64,000 bases of DNA, taken from NCBI RefSeq assembly GCF_025567265.1, contig NZ_JAOQJW010000010.1:1-64000 (forward strand), read 5' to 3'. The notes under the pieces were generated by a model that made no database searches, was not told the DNA's origin, and was given only the letters and a program-made list of their open reading frames with translations. Shown in pieces: positions 8,262 through 17,418 of this stretch (position 1 is its first letter; each line of letters starts with the position of its first letter). This DNA comes from Dorea_A amylophila (GTDB lineage Bacteria > Bacillota > Clostridia > Lachnospirales > Lachnospiraceae). A program made the position numbers and the translations under genes.

Positions 8262-9758
8262 ATGGCAAAATATGTAATGGCATTGGATGCAGGAACTACC
8301 AGTAACAGATGTATTCTGTTTAATGAGAAAGGTGAGATGTGCAGTGTGGCACAGAGAGAATTCACACAGTATTTCCCAAAACCGGGCTGGGTAGAGCATG
8401 ATGCAGATGAGATCTGGGCAAGTATGCTTGGTGTTGCGGTAGAAGCAATGAATATGATCAATGCAGAGGCAGAAGATATTGCAGCGATCGGTATCACAAA
8501 TCAGCGTGAAACAACAATCGTCTGGGATAAAGAAACAGGAGAACCGGTACATCATGCGATCGTATGGCAGTGCCGCAGAACATCAGAATATTGTGATTCC
8601 TTAAAAGAAAAAGGATTAACAGATAAATTCCGTGAAAAAACCGGACTGGTCATCGATGCATATTTCTCTGGAACAAAGGTAAAATGGATCCTTGATAATG
8701 TGCCGGGAGCAAGAGAAAGAGCAGAAAGAGGAGAATTATTATTTGGAACCGTTGAGACATGGCTGATCTGGAAACTGACGAAAGGTGCAGCACATGTGAC
8801 AGACTATTCGAATGCATCACGTACGATGTTATTTAACATTAATACACTGGAGTGGGATGACGAGATTCTGGAAGAACTGGATATTCCAAAATGTATGTTA
8901 CCGGAACCAAAACCATCAAGCTGCATCTACGGAGAGGCAGATCCATCTTATCTCGGAGGTCCGATCCCAATCGCAGGAGCAGCAGGAGATCAGCAGTCAG
9001 CTTTATTCGGCCAGACATGTTTCAATGCCGGAGAAGCAAAGAATACATACGGAACAGGATGTTTCCTTCTGATGAATACAGGAGAAAAGCCGGTATTTTC
9101 TAAAAATGGTCTGGTTACGACCGTTGCATGGGGATTAGACGGCAAAGTAAATTATGCGCTGGAAGGTTCGATCTTTGTAGCAGGAGCAGCGATCCAGTGG
9201 TTGAGAGATGAACTTCGTATTATTGATTCTGCACCGGATTCTGAATATATGGCAAAGAAAGTTAAAGATACGAATGGATGTTATGTAGTACCTGCATTTA
9301 CAGGACTTGGAGCACCACACTGGGATCAGTATGCAAGAGGAACCATTGTAGGAATTACACGTGGAGTGAACAAATATCACATTATCCGCGCAACACTGGA
9401 ATCACTGGCATATCAGGTAAATGATGTTCTTGTTGCAATGAAAGCAGATTCCGGAATCGATCTTGCTGCACTGAAGGTTGACGGCGGCGCAAGTGCCAAC
9501 GATTTCCTGATGCAGACACAGGCGAATATCATTAACGCACCGGTAAACCGTCCGCAGTGTGTAGAGACAACGGCAATGGGAGCTGCTTATCTTGCAGGTC
9601 TTGCAGTCGGATACTGGGAAAGCAAAGAAGATGTGATCAAGAACTGGGCAATTGATCAGACATTCGAGCCTAAGATTGATGACGAGCAGAGAAGCAAGAT
9701 GATCAAAGGCTGGAACAAAGCTGTAAAATATGCTTACGGCTGGGCAAAAGAAGATTAA
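8262..9758 (+). CDS. glpK: Glycerol kinase GlpK
   Basis: FGGY-family kinase that phosphorylates glycerol to sn-glycerol-3-phosphate. The start ALDAGTTSNRCILF carries the phosphate-1 motif, GITNQRETTIVWDK follows, and GTYGTGCFLLMNTG and KVDGGASANDFLMQ are family signatures in the second half. At 498 residues it has the standard length. I chose the ATG at 8262 with CAGGAGGAA six bases upstream; a more upstream reading would add a low-complexity tail not typical of GlpK. No glpF facilitator is in the window. Its product feeds the GlpA-like oxidase genes that follow. Confidence 0.97.
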   Translation: MAKYVMALDAGTTSNRCILFNEKGEMCSVAQREFTQYFPKPGWVEHDADEIWASMLGVAVEAMNMINAEAEDIAAIGITNQRETTIVWDKETGEPVHHAIVWQCRRTSEYCDSLKEKGLTDKFREKTGLVIDAYFSGTKVKWILDNVPGARERAERGELLFGTVETWLIWKLTKGAAHVTDYSNASRTMLFNINTLEWDDEILEELDIPKCMLPEPKPSSCIYGEADPSYLGGPIPIAGAAGDQQSALFGQTCFNAGEAKNTYGTGCFLLMNTGEKPVFSKNGLVTTVAWGLDGKVNYALEGSIFVAGAAIQWLRDELRIIDSAPDSEYMAKKVKDTNGCYVVPAFTGLGAPHWDQYARGTIVGITRGVNKYHIIRATLESLAYQVNDVLVAMKADSGIDLAALKVDGGASANDFLMQTQANIINAPVNRPQCVETTAMGAAYLAGLAVGYWESKEDVIKNWAIDQTFEPKIDDEQRSKMIKGWNKAVKYAYGWAKED

Positions 9759-9799
9759 AAACTGAATAAAGACAGGTAATAGGAGCTGTTGCAGCGGTA

Positions 9800-9829
9800 T
9801 TGCTTTTTGGTGCTATTCCGTGGTAAAAT
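9800..9829 (+). promoter_or_regulatory. Promoter of the glycerol-3-phosphate oxidation operon
   Basis: -35 TTGCTT (9800-9805), an 18-base spacer and -10 TAAAAT (9824-9829), placed just before the second GlpP-type leader. Confidence 0.6.
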
Positions 9830-9839
9830 GACAAAGAAA

Positions 9840-9920
9840 ATAGAACAAGAGGCGTGAGAGAAGAGAGCCTGACAGGATAACCGCATATTCGTGATGCGTT
9901 TACTTGTCAGGCTTTTTTTA
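9840..9920 (+). promoter_or_regulatory. Second GlpP-type leader with terminator
   Basis: A GAACAAGAGGCGTGAGA..GAGAGC segment resembles the leader at 7433. It is followed by outer stem AGCCTGACA (9866-9874) with TGTCAGGCT (9905-9913), inner stem CGCAT/ATGCG, and a run of seven Ts. The shared segment plus two-tier terminator supports common control by GlpP. Confidence 0.75.
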
Positions 9921-9959
9921 AAAAAATCATACAGGTATTAGATAAGGAGAGATAAAAAT

Positions 9960-11396
9960 ATGTATGATGTGATAATAATTGGAAGCGGAGTCTCAGGCTC
10001 GGCAGCAGCAAGGGAGTTGTCCCGTTATAAAGCAAAGGTATGTGTATTAGAAAAAGAAGAAGATGTCTGCTGTGGAACGTCAAAAGCCAACAGTGGAATT
10101 GTACATGCAGGATATGATGCAAAAGAAGGATCATTGATGGCAAAGTTAAATGTCCGCGGAAATGCAATGATGGAACAGTTGTCGAAAGAACTGGATTTCC
10201 CATTTCAGAGAGTTGGTTCGCTGGTAATTTGTCTGAGAGAAGAAGATATGGATAAATTGCAGGCATTATACGACAGAGGAGTGGCAAATGGCGTGCCGGG
10301 ACTTCAGATCCTGAACAGAGAAGAAGTGCTCGAAATGGAGCCGAATATTGTAGATAATGTATATGCAGCACTTTATGCACCATCAGCCGGAATCGTATGT
10401 CCATTTGGATTGAATATTGCGATGGCAGAAAATGCCTGTGAAAATGGTGTGGAATTCAAATTTGATACAAAAGTACAGAGATTGGAAAAAAAGGATGATA
10501 TCTGGGAAATTCACACGAATCAGGGTGTATTCAAGACGAAATATGTGGTGAATGCGGCCGGTGTTTATGCAGACAAATTCCACAATATGGTCAGTGAAAA
10601 GAAGATACACATCACACCAAGAAGAGGTGATTATTGTCTGTTGGATAAAACAGCAGGCGCACATGTGAGCAAGACAATATTTACTCTGCCAAATGAATTC
10701 GGAAAAGGAATTCTGGTTACACCGACTGCACACGGCAATCTCCTTCTTGGACCGACAGCGATCGATATAGAAGAAAAAGAAGGAACGAATACGACAAGAG
10801 AAGGACTGGATCAGGTACTTACAAAAGCAGGACAGAATGTAAAAGATATACCGATGCGTCAGGTAATTACTTCATTTGCAGGACTTCGTGCACATGAAGA
10901 AGGACATGAATTTATCATAGAAGAAGTAGAAAATGCGAAAGGATTTATTGACTGTGCAGGAATTGAATCTCCGGGACTTACCAGTAGTCCGGCAATCGGT
11001 GAGATGGTTGCGGGGATTTTGAAAGAAAAGCTTCATTTGGAAGAAAAAGAAAATTTCATTGCAACAAGAAAAGGAATCCTGGATCCAAATACTCTGACTA
11101 AAGAAGAAAGAGTGACATTGATCAAAGAGAAACCGGCATACGGTAATATTATCTGCCGATGTGAGATGATCACAGAAGGTGAGATTATCGATGCAATCCA
11201 TAGACCACTTGGAGCAAAGTCATTAGACGGCGTAAAGCGCAGAACCAGAGCAGGTATGGGGCGGTGCCAGGCCGGTTTCTGTTCCCCTAGAACGATGGAG
11301 ATACTGGCAAGAGAACTGAATATTCCGATGTCAGAGATCACGAAATCCGGCGGAAAATCCCAAATTATCACAGGAACGAATAAGGATCAGCTGTAA
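9960..11396 (+). CDS. GlpA-like FAD-dependent glycerol-3-phosphate dehydrogenase with BFD-like [2Fe-2S] domain
   Basis: Oxidises glycerol-3-phosphate to dihydroxyacetone phosphate as the FAD subunit of an anaerobic dehydrogenase. Residues 1-30 hold the FAD-binding GSGVSGSAAARELS motif; the DAO-type fold extends to ~residue 370. The C-terminal ~90 residues carry a Fer2_BFD-like domain with CRC (NIICRCEM) and GRCQAGFC, four cysteines for a [2Fe-2S] cluster. The 478-residue length fits this clostridial form, which is shorter than E. coli GlpA. It is the first gene of a tight three-gene operon under the second GlpP-type leader. Confidence 0.88.
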   Translation: MYDVIIIGSGVSGSAAARELSRYKAKVCVLEKEEDVCCGTSKANSGIVHAGYDAKEGSLMAKLNVRGNAMMEQLSKELDFPFQRVGSLVICLREEDMDKLQALYDRGVANGVPGLQILNREEVLEMEPNIVDNVYAALYAPSAGIVCPFGLNIAMAENACENGVEFKFDTKVQRLEKKDDIWEIHTNQGVFKTKYVVNAAGVYADKFHNMVSEKKIHITPRRGDYCLLDKTAGAHVSKTIFTLPNEFGKGILVTPTAHGNLLLGPTAIDIEEKEGTNTTREGLDQVLTKAGQNVKDIPMRQVITSFAGLRAHEEGHEFIIEEVENAKGFIDCAGIESPGLTSSPAIGEMVAGILKEKLHLEEKENFIATRKGILDPNTLTKEERVTLIKEKPAYGNIICRCEMITEGEIIDAIHRPLGAKSLDGVKRRTRAGMGRCQAGFCSPRTMEILARELNIPMSEITKSGGKSQIITGTNKDQL

Positions 11397-11416
11397 TAGA
11401 AAAAGGAAGATAGATT

Positions 11417-12709
11417 ATGAAAACATACGATATAGTAATTATTGGCGGAGGCCCGGCAGGACTTGCGGCGGCCGTATCAGCAAGAGAAAATGGGATTCAG
11501 GATATTCTGATCCTGGAAAGAGATAAAGAACTGGGTGGAATTCTGAATCAGTGTATTCATAATGGTTTCGGTCTTCATACATTTAAAGAGGAACTGACAG
11601 GACCGGAATATGCCGGAAGATTCATCAAACAGGTAACGGATCTTGGAATCGAATACAAATTACATACGATGGTTATGGACATCAGCCCAGATAAAATTGT
11701 AACAGCGATGAACCGGGAAGAAGGATTATTTGAAATACAGGCAGGTGCAGTCATCCTGGCTATGGGATGCCGTGAGCGTTCCAGAGGTGCATTGAACATT
11801 CCAGGATATCGTCCAGCAGGCATTTATTCAGCAGGAACAGCGCAGCGGCTGGTCAATATGGAAGGATATATGCCGGGAAGAGAAGTTGTAATCTTAGGCT
11901 CTGGCGATATCGGGCTGATCATGGCAAGACGTATGACACTGGAAGGTGCAAAGGTCAAAGTTGTAGCAGAACTGATGCCGTATTCCGGTGGTTTAAAGCG
12001 TAATATTGTACAGTGTCTGAATGACTATGATATTCCTTTGAAATTAAGCCACACGGTTGTAGATATCAAAGGAAAAGAAAGAGTTGAAGGAATCACACTG
12101 GCAGAAGTGGACGGTAAAGGAAAGCCGATTCCGGGAACAGAAGAAGAATACACTTGTGATACGTTATTACTTTCCTGCGGACTGATTCCGGAAAATGAGA
12201 TATCCAGAGGTATGGGCGTAGATATGAATCCTGTGACATCCGGACCGAAAGTCAATGAAAGCCTGGAGACTAATATCGAAGGTGTATTTGCATGTGGAAA
12301 TGTACTGCATGTACATGACTTGGTGGATTTTGTGTCGGAAGAAGCGAAGACTGCGGGAAGAAATGCAGCGGAATATGTGAAGAACTTACAGGCAGATACC
12401 GACGATAGAGATAAGCATAGCAGGGAAGAGGCAGCGGAGATTGTATTGAATCCGGTAGAAGGCGTGCGTTATACAGTTCCAAGTACCATTAATCCGGTTC
12501 ATATGGATGAGAATCTTACGGTGCGCTTCCGTGTGGGCGGTGTATACAAGAACTGTTATGTAAGTGTATATTTTGATGAAGAACGTGTGATACATAAGAA
12601 ACGTCCGGTTGTTGCACCGGGAGAGATGGAGCAGATTAAACTTACGAAAGAACAGCTTATGAAGTATCCGGGTCTGAAGACAATTACAGTAAAGATAGAG
12701 GAGGCGTAG
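11417..12709 (+). CDS. GlpB-like FAD/NAD(P)-dependent oxidoreductase
   Basis: Pyridine-nucleotide-disulfide-type flavoprotein of 430 residues. It has an N-terminal FAD motif (VIIGGGPAGLAAAVSARENG), a second dinucleotide motif (VVILGSGDIGLIMARRMTLEGAKV, ~residues 155-180) and the FACGNVLHVHDLVD FAD-contact strand near 295. It lies between the GlpA-like and DUF1667 genes with gaps of 20 and 3 bases, so it probably serves as the electron-transfer subunit of the same complex. This three-gene set is common in Clostridia that lack classical glpB and glpC. Confidence 0.85.
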   Translation: MKTYDIVIIGGGPAGLAAAVSARENGIQDILILERDKELGGILNQCIHNGFGLHTFKEELTGPEYAGRFIKQVTDLGIEYKLHTMVMDISPDKIVTAMNREEGLFEIQAGAVILAMGCRERSRGALNIPGYRPAGIYSAGTAQRLVNMEGYMPGREVVILGSGDIGLIMARRMTLEGAKVKVVAELMPYSGGLKRNIVQCLNDYDIPLKLSHTVVDIKGKERVEGITLAEVDGKGKPIPGTEEEYTCDTLLLSCGLIPENEISRGMGVDMNPVTSGPKVNESLETNIEGVFACGNVLHVHDLVDFVSEEAKTAGRNAAEYVKNLQADTDDRDKHSREEAAEIVLNPVEGVRYTVPSTINPVHMDENLTVRFRVGGVYKNCYVSVYFDEERVIHKKRPVVAPGEMEQIKLTKEQLMKYPGLKTITVKIEEA

Positions 12710-12712
12710 AGG

Positions 12713-13087
12713 ATGGGAACAGTAACAACGAGAGAACTGACATGTATCGGCTGTCCGATGGGCTGCCCTCTGATCGTGACAATGGAAGCCGGTGAAGTGA
12801 TCAGTGTAACAGGAAATACCTGCAAACGAGGAGACGTATATGCAAGAAAAGAAGTGACTAATCCAACCAGAATCGTAACTTCTACGGTAAGAGTATCCGG
12901 CGGTGATGCGGATATGGTATCGGTGAAGACAAAGGAAGATATTCCGAAAGGAAAAATCTTTGAATGTGTGAAAGCACTGAAGAGTGTGGAAGTTCCGGCA
13001 CCGGTACATATCGGAGATGTACTGGTGAAGGATGTGGCCGGTACCGGTGTGGATATTGTGGCGACGAAAAATGTAGAATCTATATAA
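12713..13087 (+). CDS. DUF1667 domain protein, small Fe-S subunit of the glycerol-3-phosphate dehydrogenase
   Basis: A 124-residue protein with TCIGCPMGCPLIV (CxxCxxxC) near residue 8-20 and a fourth cysteine in GNTCKRGDVYARKE, the hallmark of DUF1667. The cysteines should bind an Fe-S cluster. The last 60 residues (around PAPVHIGDVLVKDVAGTGVDIV) resemble the family's molybdopterin-like tail. It follows the GlpB-like gene by three bases. A role replacing GlpC in membrane or quinone coupling is inferred from gene order. Confidence 0.85.
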   Translation: MGTVTTRELTCIGCPMGCPLIVTMEAGEVISVTGNTCKRGDVYARKEVTNPTRIVTSTVRVSGGDADMVSVKTKEDIPKGKIFECVKALKSVEVPAPVHIGDVLVKDVAGTGVDIVATKNVESI

Positions 13088-13193
13088 AATTTACAACCGC
13101 TACAAAATACATAATGGATATGAAATATACAAAATATGTGAAAATTTGCTATAATGGGTTCAGATTTAAAAAGATAAAAATGGAGAGATGATC

Positions 13194-14219
13194 GTGGAAC
13201 CATATTATTATAGCAAGATGAACAAAGTACAGCAGGCAGCCTATCATGCAATTCGGCAGGGACTGCTTGAAATCTCAGATTCAATACAGATTCCAGGAAT
13301 GGAGGCGGAGGAACTTTATAATGTATTCTTCCGCCTGCGTCTGGATCATCCGGAAATTTTCTGGGCAACCGGGTATAAGTACAAGTATTATCCGGATTCG
13401 CCCAATTTCATTTTTATCCCGGAATATTTATTTGATAAAAACAAAATAAAGGAACATCAGAAAGCACTGAAGTCCAGAGTAGAAAAGCTCGTAAGACCGG
13501 TAAAAGATAAATCCGAATGGGAAAAGGAAAAATATGTACATGATTTCATCTGTGCAAATGTACACTATGATAAATTAAAAAAGTCATATTCCCATGAGAT
13601 CATCGGACCGCTCGGACAGGGTGTCGGGGTCTGTGAAGGGATTGCAAAATCAGTGAAAGTGCTGTGCGACGCACTCGGGATCTGGTGTATGATCGCAGTC
13701 TGCGGTAACAATCCGGAGAAAGGGATCAAATACCGTCATACTTGGAACATTGTGAGAATTGGTGGAAATTATTATCATCTGGATGCGACATTTGACAATA
13801 CACTCGGAAATGACAAAAAAGAAATCCGCTACGACTATTTCAACCTGGATGATAAAAGCATTTTCAGAGATCATGAGCCGCTGATCGCTCCGGCACCAAA
13901 GTGCGAAGAAGGGGACCATTTCTATTATAAAGAGAAGAAACTGTCGTTTACAAAGACAGAAGATGTATATAGAAGAGCATTACAGACCGCAAAAAAAGGA
14001 AGAGTATTTACGTTTCACTGGCGGGGCGGTTATCTGACGAAAGCTGTTTTGGAAGAACTTCTGGAGCTGATTCAGAAAGCCGGAAAAGAAAAGCAGAAGA
14101 ATGCAAGGATCAGTTTGAACTGGCCGCAGGCGGTATTGCGATTTGATTATGTAGAGGATCATGGGGAAGTGGAACCGGAAGTTGTGGTTGAAGAGGCAAA
14201 TGAAGGAGAGAAAGAATAG
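13194..14219 (+). CDS. Transglutaminase-like domain protein
   Basis: Cytoplasmic protein of about 341 residues with a transglutaminase/cysteine-protease-like core. The triad is visible as Cys in GVGVCEGIA, His in YRHTWN and Asp in YHLDATFD, preceded by YVHDFICANVHYDK, a family patch. No signal peptide is seen. I prefer the GTG start at 13194, six bases after GGAGAG; an ATG at 13188 has no spacing for that site. Its stop overlaps the start of the next gene, so the two are translationally coupled. The substrate is unknown. Confidence 0.82.
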   Translation: MEPYYYSKMNKVQQAAYHAIRQGLLEISDSIQIPGMEAEELYNVFFRLRLDHPEIFWATGYKYKYYPDSPNFIFIPEYLFDKNKIKEHQKALKSRVEKLVRPVKDKSEWEKEKYVHDFICANVHYDKLKKSYSHEIIGPLGQGVGVCEGIAKSVKVLCDALGIWCMIAVCGNNPEKGIKYRHTWNIVRIGGNYYHLDATFDNTLGNDKKEIRYDYFNLDDKSIFRDHEPLIAPAPKCEEGDHFYYKEKKLSFTKTEDVYRRALQTAKKGRVFTFHWRGGYLTKAVLEELLELIQKAGKEKQKNARISLNWPQAVLRFDYVEDHGEVEPEVVVEEANEGEKE

Positions 14220-15184
14220 TGGATGCATTTGTAATGTTGCAAGAGCTTCTGGAACAGGAACAGTTTGAGCTGATTTTTCCGGAGCGATCAATTTCAGGGC
14301 AACCGGATATCCGGCTGGTATATCTGATGAATGATGCGGTGGAAAGCTTTCTTGTATTTCACAATGCCAGAATGACAGGGGAATACAGACCGGACTATGA
14401 AGGAGAGATATCGGCATCGATGAGTTTTGAAGATAAGGAGTACATTCTTGTGGTCCATCAGGGAGATTCAGTCGTCACGATATTTTTCGAAGATCTGCTG
14501 ACAGATGTCCATCTGTATAATTATGGGGAAATCGGACATTTCTGGATGAAGGATTATGAATATCTGCGGCAGCTGGAATACCGTCTGGCAATCATGAGAG
14601 ACAAGTATGATTATCTGGGAGAGGAATACTGTACACCAGAGGAACGAAAGCTTGCGATGCTGGTGGATTTTCCGCCGCTTAATTACTGCTGTTATCCTGC
14701 AGTGCCGGAACAATACATCGTCCCAAGAGTAGAGCCATGGGTGCCGACAGAAGAAGCAATTGCAGTGATGGAGAAACTGGCCGCAGAGGCGGATGATAAA
14801 GGATTGCTGAAGATATTAAAGAACTACCGGAAACATCCAAAGCCATATATTGCAAAGAAAATTGCAGCAATGCTTCACCGGAATGCGCATGCAAAAGTGG
14901 TCGATCTGTTGGATGAAAAGTTGAGAAAAACAGTTTCAGGCTACAAGAAACGTTCATTTGGAGAAGAGATGGATGTAAGATGTCAGCAACTGATGCACAA
15001 GGTGGAAGAAAGAAGACAGCAATTGCAAAAGGAAGGAAAAGATTCTGTTATTTTAAGAGAAGAACCATTCGAGATTGCAAAAGACAGTATCGGTTATCAG
15101 ATTCATCTGATGATCTGGGAGAAGGGAATCTTAAACAGGAAAGTGAAAATAGAGAGTTATTCGCTGGAAAAGAAAAAAGAATAG
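14219..15184 (+). CDS. Uncharacterised protein, possibly DUF3878 family
   Basis: A 321-residue acidic cytoplasmic protein starting at a GTG that overlaps the previous stop codon, with AAGGAGAG upstream. I do not recognise catalytic motifs. The N-terminal ~150 residues are beta-rich with many aromatic and acidic positions, and residues ~190-260 look helical and basic. Its size and pattern recall DUF3878, but this is from memory and uncertain. Coupling to the transglutaminase-like gene suggests a joint role. Confidence 0.65.
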   Translation: MDAFVMLQELLEQEQFELIFPERSISGQPDIRLVYLMNDAVESFLVFHNARMTGEYRPDYEGEISASMSFEDKEYILVVHQGDSVVTIFFEDLLTDVHLYNYGEIGHFWMKDYEYLRQLEYRLAIMRDKYDYLGEEYCTPEERKLAMLVDFPPLNYCCYPAVPEQYIVPRVEPWVPTEEAIAVMEKLAAEADDKGLLKILKNYRKHPKPYIAKKIAAMLHRNAHAKVVDLLDEKLRKTVSGYKKRSFGEEMDVRCQQLMHKVEERRQQLQKEGKDSVILREEPFEIAKDSIGYQIHLMIWEKGILNRKVKIESYSLEKKKE

Positions 15185-15572
15185 CAGATGCTTGTCCGCA
15201 TGCCAGTATTAAAAATGGGCATCCACACCGGATGCCCAAAAGGAAAAAAGTTATGAAAAAGAAAAATGATATATATAAACTCGGTTGTTAGCTTTTATTA
15301 AATAACCGAAGGATTTTTTAGGCGAAGCCAGATCAGATAAAAGTTGCTTCATATTTCTGATACCTGAGTGACTTCTTTGTTGTTGATGATTATATAATAC
15401 ATGGCAAATGTTTCTAATTTGTGTTATAGAGCTAAAGAAAATATGAAAAATCTTAAGATAATCTGTAGGAAATCTAAAGTGAGTAATAAGACTTCCGATA
15501 GAAGAGGTTGAGAAAGTGTTAGCACAGTAAAAGCCCAAAAATTATCCCTGTGTAACTGCTGCTCTGCTGAGT
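15185..15572. other. Convergent intergenic region
   Basis: Apart from the terminator at 15216-15238 I see no gene. A minus-strand open frame of about 95 codons (15251-15538) has low-complexity composition and no recognisable motif, so I do not call it. It may be decayed coding DNA. Confidence 0.4.
15216..15244 (-). terminator. Terminator for the hydE-hydF-GNAT unit, probably bidirectional
   Basis: Perfect 9-bp stem TGGGCATCC (15216-15224) and GGATGCCCA (15230-15238) with a five-base loop. Read on the minus strand, a TTTTT tract follows at 15211-15215. The plus-strand gene also ends 32 bases away. Confidence 0.75.
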
Positions 15573-16067
15573 TTATTCAGCTTTCTGATAGATCAGGCGG
15601 CTATCACCGCTTTTCAATGTAGTATGCCCACAGCATGTGAAGCCTAATTTGGCGAGCAGATGCTGCATCGGGATATTATCATCGTGTGTATCAATCTTAA
15701 TATTCGGAAACTGTTCATAAGCCCAGTTCAGGCAGAAGGTGGCAATGCCTTTCGTGTCCGGTGCTGTGGCAACTCTGTGAACAACGGCATAAGGGCAGGA
15801 ATTCAACCAGGAACCGTCAATGTTCAGATAATCGGGATCTTCTTCCGGATGAAAATAGAATACACCGCCAATCCGTTCCCGGTCATTTGCCCGGATGATA
15901 CAGACATGTAAGCAGCCGGAACGGATGTCCTGTGTAGTCAGTTCTAACGGAGGATAGTTGTCCTTCCACTGGTCAGGGTTTCCATGTTCTTTCATATATT
16001 CCCGGGCATAGGCATAGATTGCAAGGATATCCGGGAGGTCATTCATTGTCGCTTTTCTGATCTGCAT
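15573..16067 (-). CDS. GNAT family N-acetyltransferase
   Basis: A 164-residue protein with the GNAT fold. It begins MQIRKATMNDLPDILAIYAYAREYM, and the acetyl-CoA region around VVHRVATAPDTKGIATFCLNWA corresponds to motif A. The usual R/QxxGxG/A is weak here, read as APDTKG. The substrate is unknown. It lies 30 bases behind hydF on the same strand and may be co-transcribed, although no functional link is obvious. Confidence 0.8.
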   Translation of the reverse strand: MQIRKATMNDLPDILAIYAYAREYMKEHGNPDQWKDNYPPLELTTQDIRSGCLHVCIIRANDRERIGGVFYFHPEEDPDYLNIDGSWLNSCPYAVVHRVATAPDTKGIATFCLNWAYEQFPNIKIDTHDDNIPMQHLLAKLGFTCCGHTTLKSGDSRLIYQKAE

Positions 16068-16097
16068 AAAAATCTCCTTTATATATAAAGCGTTCGT

Positions 16098-17330
16098 TTA
16101 TTTTCGTAATTGTGGGAATATCTCGATACTCCGTTCCAGAATTCCCTTCATGTATGCAATCGCAGTGCCATAATTTGTGATCGGGATATCTGCATCATCG
16201 GCACATTTCAGGCGGTATTTCATCTCACGCTCGTTCAGCATACATCCACCACAATGGATGATCATCTTATATCGGGTCAGATCCAGAGGAAATTCGGTTC
16301 CGCTGGTAAATTCAAAGGATACGTCTTTTCCGGTATATTCGCATACCCAGCGAGGCAGTTTGACAGTACCGATATCGTCACACTGACGATGGTGGGTGCA
16401 GCCTTCGCTGATCAGAATGGTATCTCCGTCTTCCAGTGTGTCTAATGCACGTGCGCCTCTGACAACGGTTTCCAGATTCCCCTTGTATCTTGCAAAAAGG
16501 ATAGAAAATGAAGTTAAAAGGATATCAGAAGGTGTATCTTTGTCAACTTCTTTAAATGCCTGACTGTCGGTGATCACAAGCGCAGGTTTTTTGCCCAGTG
16601 AGTCCAGAGTGCTCTTAAGTTCCGTCTCTTTTACCACAATGGCAGTTGTACCGGCATCGAGAAGATCACGGATCGTCTGCTGTTGCGGAAGAATCAGTCT
16701 TCCCTTTGGTGCCGCCGAGTCGATCGGAACCACCAGCACGACAAAATCCCCGGGTTTTACAAGATCACGCACAATGAATCTGGAAGAATCCTCAGAAGGA
16801 ACCAGAGATCCGAGCCGTTCCTTCAGTTCATGAATATGAAGATGTTCGGTGGTATTGGTCCACAGAATATTTTCCAGAGGAATCTTATATTTCAGGTGTG
16901 TGGATACGATCATTTCCTGGTGTACATGTTCGGATACCAGATCAGCTTTATTGAGGACGAGCAGGAGAGGAATTTTTTTATCCTGTATACGTGTAAGAAT
17001 TGCATTGTCCTGTGGGGTGATTCCGGTGGTTCCATCAACTACAAGTACAGCAATATCTGTCTTGTTCAAGACCTGATAGGCTTTCTGGATACGAAGTTTT
17101 CCGAGTTCTCCTGTGTCATCGAGACCTGGAGTGTCAATCATGACAACCGGACCAAGCGGAAGTAGTTCCATGGCTTTGAACACCGGATCGGTCGTGGTTC
17201 CGCGTACATCGGATACGATTGCCAGATTCTGTCCGGTAAGTGCATTGATCAGGCTTGATTTTCCGGCATTACGCCTGCCAAAGATTCCGATATGTGTACG
17301 TTCTGAAGAGGGTGTGCTGTTTAAACTCAT
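16098..17330 (-). CDS. hydF: [FeFe] hydrogenase maturation GTPase HydF
   Basis: Scaffold GTPase on which the 2Fe subcluster of the H-cluster is assembled before transfer to hydrogenase. The N-terminal Era-like GTPase domain has GRRNAGKSS (P-loop), DTPGLDDTGE and LNKAD (G4). The C-terminal third carries the [4Fe-4S]-binding residues in EGCTHHRQC and IHCGGCMLNE. The 410-residue length is normal. It follows hydE by 88 bases on the minus strand. Neither hydG nor a hydrogenase gene is in the window. Confidence 0.96.
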   Translation of the reverse strand: MSLNSTPSSERTHIGIFGRRNAGKSSLINALTGQNLAIVSDVRGTTTDPVFKAMELLPLGPVVMIDTPGLDDTGELGKLRIQKAYQVLNKTDIAVLVVDGTTGITPQDNAILTRIQDKKIPLLLVLNKADLVSEHVHQEMIVSTHLKYKIPLENILWTNTTEHLHIHELKERLGSLVPSEDSSRFIVRDLVKPGDFVVLVVPIDSAAPKGRLILPQQQTIRDLLDAGTTAIVVKETELKSTLDSLGKKPALVITDSQAFKEVDKDTPSDILLTSFSILFARYKGNLETVVRGARALDTLEDGDTILISEGCTHHRQCDDIGTVKLPRWVCEYTGKDVSFEFTSGTEFPLDLTRYKMIIHCGGCMLNEREMKYRLKCADDADIPITNYGTAIAYMKGILERSIEIFPQLRK

Positions 17331-17418
17331 GATGTATTCCTCGCTTTCTGACAGCTATGTGTAAAGCTGACCATATAAAAATGTTAAAACTGTATGAATC
17401 TGCGGTATTGTTCAATGA

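Noticed and set aside
15251..15538. A 95-codon minus-strand reading frame between convergent units
   Set aside because: No ribosome site, low-complexity composition and no recognisable motif.
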